A DNA stretch of 64,000 nt, from positions 1 to 64,000 of the forward strand of contig NBMI01000016.1 of NCBI GenBank assembly GCA_002085445.1, written 5' to 3'. This stretch comes from Candidatus Parabeggiatoa sp. nov. 2. Its GTDB lineage: Bacteria; Pseudomonadota; Gammaproteobacteria; Beggiatoales; Beggiatoaceae. Below are positions 32,875 to 42,088 of the stretch, one piece after another; within the stretch, counting starts at the first letter, position 1, and each line of letters opens with the position of its first letter. The notes below the pieces were generated by a model. That model made no database searches and was not told the DNA's origin. It worked only from the letters and a program-made list of their open reading frames with translations. Made by a program: the position numbers and the translations under genes.

Positions 32875-34896
32875 ATGAACACTTTTAACAACTTAAAAGT
32901 CGGCACCAAAATAGTTGTCGGCTTTGTTATTATGTTAGGACTAATGACAGTCATTGGTGGCGTGGCCCTATTCCAGATTACCCAAATCAAGGCCACCGTG
33001 ACTGATTTGGCTGACAACCTCGCCAAGGATCAACATTTGTCTGACCAAATGGTTGCCAGGATTTTGCTGGCTCGCTTCTATGCCAATAAATACATTCGAG
33101 GCCAAAACCCCGATGACTTAAATCGCTTCAATGAAGAGTTCGCCAACTTTAAAGAACTCTTGGCACAGGCCGATCAAGAAATCACTAAGAATGAGCGAGT
33201 CAAAATGCTCACCAGTATCAAGGCTGGCGTACAAGACTACGGCAACCATTTTGCCCAAGTGACTCAGCTCATGGATAAACGGCGTAAAACGCTATTGGAG
33301 GTACTTGATGTCCAAGGGCCGATGGCCGAAAACCAGTTGCAACAACTGCGCGAAAGTGCCTTCCAAGCGAAAGATGCCACCGCCTCATTCTACGCCGGCC
33401 ATGCTCAGCGTGCGTTGCTGTTGATGCGCCTAGATGCTTTCAAATACCTCGATCAAGGTGACACGCAATGGGTACAAAAGTTTGAAAAACGTTACCAAGA
33501 GGCCCAAGCCGCCTTTAAAAAGCTTGACGAAGAACTTCAAGACGCGACTCGTCGCCAACTGGCCCAAAAAGCCCAAGCGGCTGTCAATCGGTACCATAAA
33601 AGTTTCAGTGGACTCCAAGCCGACTACGTTCAACAAAACCAAGCCATTGAGAGCCAATTGAACGTGATTGGGCCGCTGGTACGAAAAACGGCCTCCGAAA
33701 TGTCGGCCAGCGTCAGTGCTGACTTTGATGAAGCCAATCAGGCTACCCAAGCACTCGTTGCCCAAACATGGACGGGATTGTTGATCACGATGATTATTGC
33801 TACCCTCGTTGGCTTAGGCTTAGGTTTTGCCATCTCGCGTAGTCTCACCCTCCCACTGGCAACCGTGATTAAAATGACCGACAAAATGAGTGTTGGCAAT
33901 ATGAACCAAATGGTTGAGATGAAAAGCAGCCGCGATATTGACCAAATCACCGCTCGTCAGGACGAAATGGGTGACATCGGGCGAGCCTTCTACGCGTTAG
34001 CCGGTTATTTTAAGATCGTGATTGAAGATATTGTCCAAGTTTCTCAGGGATTAGCAGAAGGCCGTCTGCGCGTCACACCCAAGGCAGAATATCGAGGCGA
34101 TTTCCTCCAAATCAAAAAAGCCTTGGAAATCGCTTTATCCGATTTGGGGCAAGTGATTAAAGACATTGTTCAACTCTCTCAAGGATTGGCAGAGGGCAAG
34201 CAGAACGTTATGGCTCAAGCCGAATACCGAGGCGACTTTGTCCAAATCAAAAACGCGTTAGAAACGGCCGCTACCAAACTGGCCGAAGCCACGGCTAAAA
34301 ACGCTCTCCAAGACTGGCTAAAAACAGGGCAAACGCAGTTAAATGAACAAATGAGTGGTGAACAAGATGTCATTACACTGGCAAAGAACATCATCACTTT
34401 CCTCACCACCTATTTAAAAGCACAAGTCGGCGTATTTTATCTGCTTGAAGGCGAAAGGAGCAAGGTGCCGGGAGAAAGAAAACGGGAGCAAGGCGCAACG
34501 GAAAAGGGGGCCCTTAGTGACAGTGTCCGCTTAAAACTCATCGCCAGTTACGCCTATAGCCAACGCAAAGGCTTGCCCAATGAATATAAAATCGGCGAAG
34601 GACTCATTGGACAAGCCGCCCTAGAACAGGAAACTCTCCTCGTCACTGAAGTGCCAGAAGATTACATTTATATTCAATCTGGTATAGGAGAAGCTGTACC
34701 TAATAATATCCTTGTTATTCCATTTCTGTCTGAAAATGCTGTCAAAGGTGTTATTGAAATCGGCTCATTCCATGAAATCACCGAAGTTCAGCTAGAATTT
34801 CTTAAGCAACTCATGCCGAGTATTGGGATAGCAGTTAATACGGCCGACTCACGGACTCAGATGCAAGAACTGCTGCAAAAAACTCACTCAATTTAA
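32875..34896 (+). pseudogene. Sensor kinase 3, truncated after GAF by a repeat array
   Basis: 673 residues from ATG 32875 (a TTG 12 bp upstream is in frame). Helix VGTKIVVGFVIMLGLMTVIGG, a periplasmic helical bundle of about 270 residues, helix TWTGLLITMIIATLVGLGLG, HAMP, two HAMP-linked repeats ([24 protein letters not shown]), and a GAF domain. The paralogues continue [11 protein letters not shown]... into coiled coil and HisKA; here reading stops at QELLQKTHSI, where the repeat array begins. HisKA, HATPase and receivers are missing. What is left could act as a signal-binding protein but cannot phosphorylate. A loop in the GAF domain (residues about 530-550, SKVPGERKREQGATEK) looks like inserted repeat sequence. 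Confidence 0.85.
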
Positions 34897-34897
34897 A

Positions 34898-35290
34898 CAG
34901 TAGGTGCTTTAGCGCCTAAGTTTGTAGTAGGTGCGTTTTTGCGTTTGTAGTAGGTGCGTTTTTGCGTTTGTAGTAGGCGCTTTTTTGCGTTTGTAGTAGG
35001 CGCTTTAGCGCCTAAGTTTGTAGTAGGTGCTTTTTTGCGTTTGTAGTAGGCGCTTTAGCGCCTAAGTTTGTAGTAGGTGCTTTTTTGCGTTTGTAGTAGG
35101 TGCTTTAGCGCTTAAGCTTGTAGTAGGTGCTTTTTTGCGTTTGTAGTAGGCGCTTTAGCGCCTAAGTTTGTAGTAGGTGCTTTAGCGCCTAAGTTTGTAG
35201 TAGGTGCTTTTTTGCGTTTGTAGTAGGCGCTTTAGCGCCTAAGTTTGTAGTAGGTGCTTTAGCGCCTAAATTAGTAGGAGTTGTTTAGCG
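34898..35290. repeat. gtttgtagtaggcgctttagcgcc array that ends kinase 3
   Basis: Some fourteen units alternating gtttgtagtaggtgc, ttttttgc and the palindrome ggcgctttagcgcc, total about 390 bp, starting two bases after the kinase 3 stop. Units vary between a hairpin form and a ttttttgcg form. No unique spacers. The rest to 35345 holds a ccaaactaaag repeat. Confidence 0.9.
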
Positions 35291-35345
35291 CCTAAGTTGC
35301 CTTCCTTACGTTTGGACGACTGTTTGGACTCCGGCCAAACTAAAG

Positions 35346-35580
35346 GGGCGCATTCCCATTTTCACGGACAGTTAATTTTCACGGACAGTTAAGTACAACG
35401 GATACGCGCGCCGAAACGGATAAGGCTCTGTTGGAATTATTCGCACCGATAGATAAATAGCGGCAACTTTTATAAATAGTGGAGAATGAATGAATCACAA
35501 GACATCAGGATGAATCTTGTCTTTTTAGCCGTTTTTTTCGCGTATCCGTTGTACTTGTCCGTGAAAATGGGAATGCGCCC
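35346..35580. mobile_element. Nested pair of perfect inverted-repeat elements
   Basis: The outer element has perfect 24-bp ends: 35346-35369 (starting gggcgcattcccattttcac) pairs with 35557-35580. Nested directly inside, 35391-35556 has perfect 18-bp ends aagtacaacggatacgcg and cgcgtatccgttgtactt. The left outer end is partly repeated (ttttcacggacagtt twice), which may be a duplicated target. Both lack genes. The inner element belongs to the same family as 2398-2504. Confidence 0.85.
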
Positions 35581-36005
35581 AACTAAAGTTTGGACTCCTG
35601 CCAAACGTTAGTTTGGACGACTGCCAAACTAATGTTTGGACTCTTGTTGATCTCGCTTCGCTCGTTACTGCGTTTCGCTACGCTCTGCCCAGCCTACATG
35701 AAAATCTGTTCACATCAAATGAAGTCACACTCATCCATTGATCTATACTAGTTCGTTATACTACACTAATCCGTTGTACTACACTAATCCGTTGTACTAG
35801 AGGGAATGAAAAGGGCCCAGACTCAATCCGTTTATACCGCTAAACTTCGTTCCGAGCGGAGCGAGATCATTCATTGTACACTGTCTTATATGATAAGGAT
35901 TGGCAAATAAATAACTTCCGCCAATAGCTAAAGCAATTGTCTAATAGATCAAGTACCCTAAAGGGCACTGAACCCATGAAGGGCAAGTTAAATTTTCTTC
36001 GATCC
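35581..36005. other. Intergenic region before kinase 4
   Basis: Palindromic ccaaac-type repeats (35580-35645), two aatccgttgtactacact copies (35765-35800), a ctcgcttcgctcgttactgc stretch with gagcggagcgagatc (35645-35865), no gene seen. Confidence 0.5.
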
Positions 36006-36039
36006 TAACTGATACTGATAACTGATAACTGATAACTGA
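36006..36039 (+). repeat. TAACTGA heptamer array before kinase 4
   Basis: Four to five copies of taactga (first one degenerate) end 3 bp before the ATG at 36043. Same placement as at argG and the ATPase gene. Confidence 0.85.
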
Positions 36040-36042
36040 CCA

Positions 36043-39000
36043 ATGAAAACACTATTCACTTTCATCAAAATGAAAATTTTCCGCTCTCTGCGGGGCAAAC
36101 TTATTTTACTGTTTTTGACTATATCACTGTTGCCACTCCTCACCATGGGCATCCTCGCTTACACGCAGGCTAAAAAAGCCTTGGAAACCCAAATGACTCA
36201 TCAACTGATTGCCGTGCGCGACATCAAGGCAAATCAAATCGAAAGGTACTTTCGTGAGCGACTCGAGGACGTAAAAGTCATGTCCAACAATCCCTCCACC
36301 ATCGCCGCTGTACGTGCCTTTCATAACGCGGTGAAAACGGGTATGAAAGCGTTGGACACCAATGAGGGAGAGGCCATAAAACACTATCGTTCTCTCTATC
36401 TCAATAAACCCAACCTTGTGAACGCCAACGATGGCAGTGCCTACAGTGCTGTACACGCTCAATACCACCAGATGTTCAAAGAATACCAAAAAGCGCACGG
36501 CTACCATGACATTTTCCTCGTAGAGCCGCACATTGGAGCCATCATCTACACGGTTGGAAAAGAAAACGACTTTGGCACCAGTCTTATCAATGGACTTTAC
36601 GCCAACACCAACCTTGGCGAGGCCTTCAAGGAAACCGCAGCGGCAACCCGTCGTGATTTCACGCTACTCAAAGACTTTGCCCACTATGCACCCTCCAATG
36701 GTGCGGCCTCATTTGTGGCTTCACCCATTTTTGATGAATCTCAATTAGTGGGCGTACTCCTCTTCCAATTACCCATTAACCAAATCGACACCCTCATGCA
36801 AGAAGGCAGTGGCTTGGGAGAGACAGGCGAAACCCTTTTGATTAGTTCCGACGACTTTATCCTGCGTTCAAATTCGCGCTTTTTTGAGGAAAGCACCCTG
36901 TTAAAACGCAAAGTAGACACCGAAGCCACTCGCGCTTCGGCGGCCGGCAAAACCGGTGTGAAAAGTATTATTGATTATCGCGGTGAACCCACCCTCATCG
37001 CCCACACACCCCTTTCAATTCCCAACGTCAAATGGTCGCTGAATGCCAAAATCGATCAAGCCGAAGCCTTCGCGGTAGTCCACCATATGTTAACCCTAAT
37101 GTTGCTCATCATGGGAATTATTGCCGTGATAGTCGTGACTGTGGCCCTATTTATTGGCAAATCCATCGTCAAACCAATACTGACGATGACTCAAATAGCC
37201 CGTCAACTAGCGGCCGGCAACATGAACCAAACCATTGAAATCAAAAGCCAAGACGAAATTGGCCTCATGGGCAACGCGTTCCAACAAATGATTGCTCATT
37301 TAGGCCAAGTCATTGATGACATTGTGAAAGTGTCTAAAGGACTCGCGGCCGGCAACTTACACGTCACGCCTCAAGCGGAATACCAAGGCGACTTTATCCA
37401 AGTCAAAAATGCCTTGGAAACCGGTTTATCCAATCTGCGGTTGGTGGTTGATGACATCGTCCAAATCTCACAAGGATTAGTAGAAGGTAAGCGGCGTGTC
37501 ATCGCTAAAGCAGAATATAACGGCGATTTTATACCAATTAAGAATAGCTTAGAAACGGCTTCTGTCAAGTTGGCGGAAACGACGGCCCAAAATAATATCC
37601 AAAACTGGTTGAAAACAGGGCAAACCCAACTCAATGACAAAATGCGTGGCGAACAAGATATCATTCAACTCGCCAAAAACATCATCACTTTCCTTGCCAA
37701 GTACTTAGAAATGTCGGTGGGCGTATTCTATCTGCTTGAAGAAGGGGAAATGGGAAAGGAGCCAGGGGAAAGAAGCCAGGTGCAACGGGAAACGGAAAAT
37801 GGGCCCGTTAGCGAAACTGCCCGCTTAAAACTTGTCGCCAGTTATGCTTATACCCATCGCAAAGGAATCAGCAATGAATTTATAATTGGCGAAGGATTGG
37901 TAGGACAAGCGGCCTTGGAGCAAAAACAAATCCTCATCACCAAAGTGCCGGAAGACTACTATATCCAAATTCAATCAGGCTTAGGCAAAGCCTTACCTCG
38001 CAACGTCCTCATACAACCGTTGAAGTATGAAAACGCCCTCAAAGGCATCATAGAGCTCGCCTCTTTCAAAACCCTCACCGACATTCAACTGGAATTGATT
38101 GCTCAGATAACGCCAAGTATTGGCATTGCTGTGAACACGGCCGAATCACGTTATCGCGTCCAAGCCCTGTTACAACAAAGCCAGACGCAAACCGAAGAAT
38201 TACAAAGTCAGGCTGAAGAACTACAAACTCAGAGCGAAGAATTACAAACTCAGAGCGAAGAACTACAAACGCAACAAGAAGAATTGACTCAAACCAACGA
38301 AGCGCTTGAACAACGCACCAAAGAATTAGAACAGCAAAGAAATGACATTCAAGCCAAAAATATCGCGCTGGAACAAAGCCAACAAACGCTTGAAACTAAA
38401 ATGCAAGAATTAAAACAAGCCAGTCAGTACAAATCAGAATTTCTCGCCAACATGTCCCATGAATTACGCACACCATTAAACAGTCTGCTCATTCTGGCAC
38501 AACTGTTAGCCGACAATAAAACCGGCAACTTGACTGACAAACAAGTAGAATACACCAAAACCATTCACAGTGCCGGCTCCGATTTGCTCACCCTCATCAA
38601 CGACATTCTCGACTTATCCAAAGTAGAAGCGGGCAAAATGGAAGTTCATCTCGAAGAATTATTGCTAACTGACTTGGTAGAGAGGTTTGAAAAGAAATTC
38701 CATCCGGTTGCAGAAAACAAAGGGCTGGCTTTTCATATCACCGTGGCTAAAGACTTGCCACCCGTCATCAACACCGACGTGCAACGACTCCAACAAATCA
38801 TAAACAATCTGCTCTCCAATGCCTTCAAATTCACCACGACAGGAGAAATCAAGCTTACCATGCAGCGTCCCTCAACTGGCGACAACCTCTCCGAAATGGG
38901 GCTTGATGTCGCTAAAACCATTGCGTTCAGCGTGACAGATACCGGCATAGGCATTCCTGAAGACAAAAAACGAGTTATCTTTGAAGCCTTTCAACAAGTG

Positions 39001-40533
39001 GACGGCACCACGAGCCGCCGCTATGGCGGCACCGGGCTCGGTTTATCCATTTCCCGTCAATTTGCTCGACTACTTGGCGGCGAATTACAATTACACAGCG
39101 AAGAAGGCAACGGCAGTACCTTTACCTTATATTTGCCAGAAACAAGGCCTTCAAAAGAAGAATTAGTTCAAAACAAGTTCAGCAGTTCAGAAGAACAGCA
39201 GTACCTGAGTTCAGACATTCAAGACTCAGAATCTCCTACGCCCTCACCAACGGAAAAAGCCCTGACACCCACAGGCACTCAAGTAGAAACCCCGTCTTTT
39301 GAAAAAACAGGTTTTCTTGAAACGACAGAAGAAATTATTGATGATAGGGCCCATATGACTTCAGAAGAAAAATCTCTGTTAATCATTGAAGATGACCAGA
39401 AATTTTCAACCATTCTCGCCGACTTAGCGCGGCAAAAAGGCTTTAAATGTATGATTGCCCAAGACGGCCGGACAGGCCTCCAACTCGCCGAAGAATATCA
39501 ACCCCATACCATTATCCTTGACGTGGGTTTACCCCAGCTAGATGGCTGGACGGTGATGGAAAAGCTCAAAGACAATCCCGACACCCGACACATTCCCGTG
39601 CATTTTATTTCCGCCTCAGAACCCAGTTTGGATGCCACAAAAATGGGCGCTATCGGCTATTTGCACAAACCCGTCAACATGGAGCAACTTGGAGAAGCTT
39701 TTAAAAAGATAGAACAATTTATTACCAAGACAATGAAAAATCTGTTAGTAGTTGTTGATAATGAAGTGCATCAACAACAGATTCAGGATTTAGTCAGCAG
39801 TGAAAATGTTAAAATCACATTCACTGCCACGAAAGCCGCGGCCTTACAACACCTACAAGAGGCCTCTTTTGATTGTATTATCCTCGATATGGATATAGAA
39901 CAACGTTCTGGCACTGGGCTACTTAAACAAATGCAAAATCAACAAGGCTTCTGCCAAACACCCTTTATTATCTACACGGAACGCGAATTGACCTCGTCCG
40001 AAGAAGCGCTACTCCTGCGCTGTGCGGACAAACTTCCCATCAAATCGGTGAGCTCGCAAGAACGTTTACTAGACGAAGTCACCCTCTTTCTCCACCAATT
40101 AGAAGCCAACTTACCCGTCGAAAAGCGCAACATGCTACGGATGGTACATGACAAAGCCGCGATTCTCAAACACAAAAAAGTCTTGATTGTGGATGATGAC
40201 GTGCGAAATGTGTATGCCTTGGCAACCGTTTTAGAAGACAAAGACATGGAAGTGGTTTGCGGTAAAAATGGCAAAGAGGCGCTGGCGTTATTGGAAGAAG
40301 AGATTGCCATTGTGCTAATGGACATTATGATGCCCGAAATGGACGGCTATGAAGCCATTCAAGAAATCAGAAAACAACCCAGCTACCGCAAACTACCCAT
40401 TATTGCCCTCACCGCCAAAGCCATGAAAGGCGACAAAGCCAAATGTATTGAAGCCGGCGCAAATGATTACTTATCTAAACCGGTGGACACTGAGAAACTC
40501 ATCTCACTGATGCGTGTCTGGCTCTATCGGTAA
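36043..40533 (+). CDS. Hybrid sensor histidine kinase 4 (dCache-HAMP-GAF-HisKA-HATPase-REC3), intact
   Basis: 1496 residues, the only unbroken member of the four. Order: membrane helix (15-40), dCache sensor (to about 345), helix (about 350-372), HAMP, two HAMP-linked repeats (DDIVKVSKGLAAG, DDIVQISQGLVEG), GAF (about 540-710), coiled coil of EELQTQS repeats, HisKA with phosphoacceptor His806 in [12 protein letters not shown], HATPase ([26 protein letters not shown]), receiver 1 (Asp1160 in [12 protein letters not shown]), receiver-like 2 (Asp1282, divergent) and receiver 3 (Asp1427 in [14 protein letters not shown]). It should sense a small extracellular ligand through dCache and relay phosphate among its own receivers. 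The output partner (an Hpt protein or regulator) is not in the window. A linker at about 1085-1098 (ETPSFEKTGFLE) is repeat-derived. Confidence 0.95.
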   Translation: MKTLFTFIKMKIFRSLRGKLILLFLTISLLPLLTMGILAYTQAKKALETQMTHQLIAVRDIKANQIERYFRERLEDVKVMSNNPSTIAAVRAFHNAVKTGMKALDTNEGEAIKHYRSLYLNKPNLVNANDGSAYSAVHAQYHQMFKEYQKAHGYHDIFLVEPHIGAIIYTVGKENDFGTSLINGLYANTNLGEAFKETAAATRRDFTLLKDFAHYAPSNGAASFVASPIFDESQLVGVLLFQLPINQIDTLMQEGSGLGETGETLLISSDDFILRSNSRFFEESTLLKRKVDTEATRASAAGKTGVKSIIDYRGEPTLIAHTPLSIPNVKWSLNAKIDQAEAFAVVHHMLTLMLLIMGIIAVIVVTVALFIGKSIVKPILTMTQIARQLAAGNMNQTIEIKSQDEIGLMGNAFQQMIAHLGQVIDDIVKVSKGLAAGNLHVTPQAEYQGDFIQVKNALETGLSNLRLVVDDIVQISQGLVEGKRRVIAKAEYNGDFIPIKNSLETASVKLAETTAQNNIQNWLKTGQTQLNDKMRGEQDIIQLAKNIITFLAKYLEMSVGVFYLLEEGEMGKEPGERSQVQRETENGPVSETARLKLVASYAYTHRKGISNEFIIGEGLVGQAALEQKQILITKVPEDYYIQIQSGLGKALPRNVLIQPLKYENALKGIIELASFKTLTDIQLELIAQITPSIGIAVNTAESRYRVQALLQQSQTQTEELQSQAEELQTQSEELQTQSEELQTQQEELTQTNEALEQRTKELEQQRNDIQAKNIALEQSQQTLETKMQELKQASQYKSEFLANMSHELRTPLNSLLILAQLLADNKTGNLTDKQVEYTKTIHSAGSDLLTLINDILDLSKVEAGKMEVHLEELLLTDLVERFEKKFHPVAENKGLAFHITVAKDLPPVINTDVQRLQQIINNLLSNAFKFTTTGEIKLTMQRPSTGDNLSEMGLDVAKTIAFSVTDTGIGIPEDKKRVIFEAFQQVDGTTSRRYGGTGLGLSISRQFARLLGGELQLHSEEGNGSTFTLYLPETRPSKEELVQNKFSSSEEQQYLSSDIQDSESPTPSPTEKALTPTGTQVETPSFEKTGFLETTEEIIDDRAHMTSEEKSLLIIEDDQKFSTILADLARQKGFKCMIAQDGRTGLQLAEEYQPHTIILDVGLPQLDGWTVMEKLKDNPDTRHIPVHFISASEPSLDATKMGAIGYLHKPVNMEQLGEAFKKIEQFITKTMKNLLVVVDNEVHQQQIQDLVSSENVKITFTATKAAALQHLQEASFDCIILDMDIEQRSGTGLLKQMQNQQGFCQTPFIIYTERELTSSEEALLLRCADKLPIKSVSSQERLLDEVTLFLHQLEANLPVEKRNMLRMVHDKAAILKHKKVLIVDDDVRNVYALATVLEDKDMEVVCGKNGKEALALLEEEIAIVLMDIMMPEMDGYEAIQEIRKQPSYRKLPIIALTAKAMKGDKAKCIEAGANDYLSKPVDTEKLISLMRVWLYR

Positions 40534-41000
40534 ATTCAGTGATCAGTTATCAGTGATCAGTTATCAGAGTTTGGCAGGAGTCCAAACTTTAGTTTGGCAG
40601 TCTAGGCATCCAAACTTCAGTTTGGCAGTCGTCCAAACTAACGTTTGGCAGTGCCAAGTTAAAACTGGCCGACTCCTGTTACCCGTCAATAGAACATAAA
40701 CCTCGGAGGCTTCCAGGTAGTTACACTGGCTTTCTTTAATAAAACGCCCCTTCGGGGCTTCCAGAAAGGGGCGTTGCCCCTAGCTTTAATAAGATGCCCC
40801 TTCGGGGCTAATAGAGGTTTTAAAGTCAGCCCCAACGGGGCGATATTAATATAGCCAGGGGCAACGCCCCTGGCTCTCGTTAAGGCAAAAAGGTGGGCCA
40901 TTAACAAAACTTAGTTTTTTAATTTTACAACCTGGCCCACTTTTTTCAAAGCCCTAGCGCAAAGCTCGGTGGTTTGTCCCAAAATGAGGTAAGAAATTAT
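40534..41000. other. Repeat cluster after kinase 4
   Basis: Contains gtgatcagttatcag heptamer-like copies (40540-40566), three ccaaactttagtttgg palindromes (40575-40650), gcccc hairpins with atattaatatagccagggg (40740-40875), and one copy (about 40878-40968) of the ggtgggccattaac repeat that is tandem at 41497-41985. No gene. Confidence 0.6.
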
Positions 41001-41108
41001 TTATTTTTTGGCGGCATCGTTGCTTATAATAACTGCCGGGCGTTGTTTTTGTATTTCTCCTCCAACAGAAGGCTCAAAATTAACCCACCACACTTCACCG
41101 CGTTTCAT
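41001..41108 (-). pseudogene. MazF/PemK-like toxin stub (35 residues)
   Basis: From the ATG at 41108, overlapping the antitoxin's last codons by 14 bp, the frame reads MKRGEVWWVNFEPSVGGEIQ and continues KQRPAVIISNDAAKK then stop. This is the exact start of the MazF/PemK endoribonuclease family (RGEVWWVxF, GxExxxxRPAVIIS) but only the first third; the rest is replaced by the ggtgggccattaac repeat region. Too short for activity. Confidence 0.85.
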
Positions 41109-41325
41109 CTTGTACATCTCCACAAGTCGCTTGTGCCCACTCTAAGGCTTCTGTTTCACGGGATTCATCCAATGCCATTTGACGATAGGCCGTTTCCAAA
41201 TCGGTTTCAATGACATGAGGACGCACTAAACTTTCAATAAATTGGCTGATATTTTGTTGCCCGATGATCAGGTGCAGTCCTTCGTAAATTTGTTCATCAA
41301 GTGTGATTGTCAGTGTTTTTGGCAT
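41095..41325 (-). CDS. Ribbon-helix-helix antitoxin of a MazF-like toxin
   Basis: 76 residues beginning MPKTLTITLDEQIYEGLHLI with the RHH strand TLTITLD, then NISQFIESLVRPHVIETDLE and LDESRETEALEWAQATCGDV, a pattern well known from chromosomal antitoxins paired with MazF. An AAGGAG site lies 6 bp upstream of the ATG. It overlaps the toxin stub in the normal antitoxin-toxin order. Likely still made, possibly repressing its own promoter, but without a working toxin beside it. Confidence 0.85.
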   Translation of the reverse strand: MPKTLTITLDEQIYEGLHLIIGQQNISQFIESLVRPHVIETDLETAYRQMALDESRETEALEWAQATCGDVQDETR

Positions 41326-41496
41326 ATCCGCTCCTTATAAGGCGCATTGTTTAGACTTAGGATTGACATCAACATTTTTCCATCAAGCGATTATCGGCGA
41401 TAAGTCAAATAACGGCGGTACAAATAGGAGTCCAAACTTTAGTTTGGCAGTGCCAAGTCAAAATTGGCCGACTCCTGTTACTCGTCAATAGAACAT

Positions 41497-41985
41497 AAAC
41501 TGAAGCGGTTTACCTTCCTTCCGATGTTTCTATCGTTAAGGCAAAAAGGTGGGCCATTAACAAAACTTAGTTTTTTAATTTTACAACATGGCCCACTTCT
41601 TTCCAAGCCCTAGCGCAAATTTCGCAAACTGAAGAGGTTTACCTTCCTTCCGTGGTTTCTCTCGTTAAGGCAAAAAGGTGGGCCATTAACAAAACTTAGT
41701 TTATTCGTTTTACAACCTGGCCCACTTGTTTCCAAGCCCTAGCGCAAATTTCGCAAAGAGGTTTCTCTCATTAAGACAAAAAGCTGGGCCATTAACAAAA
41801 CTTAGTTTATTCGTTTTACAACCTGGCCCACTTCTTTCCAAGTCCTCGCGCAAATTTCGCAAACTGAAGCTGTTTACCTTCCTTCCGAGGTTTCTCTCGT
41901 TAAGGCAAAAAGGTGGGCCATTCACAAAAATAAGGTTGTTAATTTTACAACATGGCCCACTTCTTTCCAAGCCATAGTACTCTGT
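41497..41985. repeat. Tandem 110-130-bp repeat with ggtgggcca / tggcccac stem
   Basis: Four consecutive copies, each with gtttctctcgttaaggc, aaaaaggtgggccattaac, a tacaacctggcccactt partner and ccctagcgcaaatttcgc. The gtgggcca/tggcccac arms can pair around a 30-nt loop. A fifth copy lies at 40878-40968. Antisense and sense readings give apparent frames, but these shift between copies and show no protein-like conservation. Confidence 0.85.
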
Positions 41986-42088
41986 CAATGTTCTATTGAC
42001 GGGTAACAGGAGTAGGCCTGTTTTAACTTGGCATTGCCAAACAGTCTCTGGTAGTGCATTCTTGGACGGATTTAAGGGCATTGCCAAA
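41986..42088. repeat. Dispersed repeats downstream of prmB
   Basis: The tcaatgttctattgacggg palindrome (also at 4708, 40683 inverted, 41480 inverted) followed by ccaaactaaagtttgg at 42084. The prmB reading frame terminates within this palindromic repeat. Confidence 0.65.
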
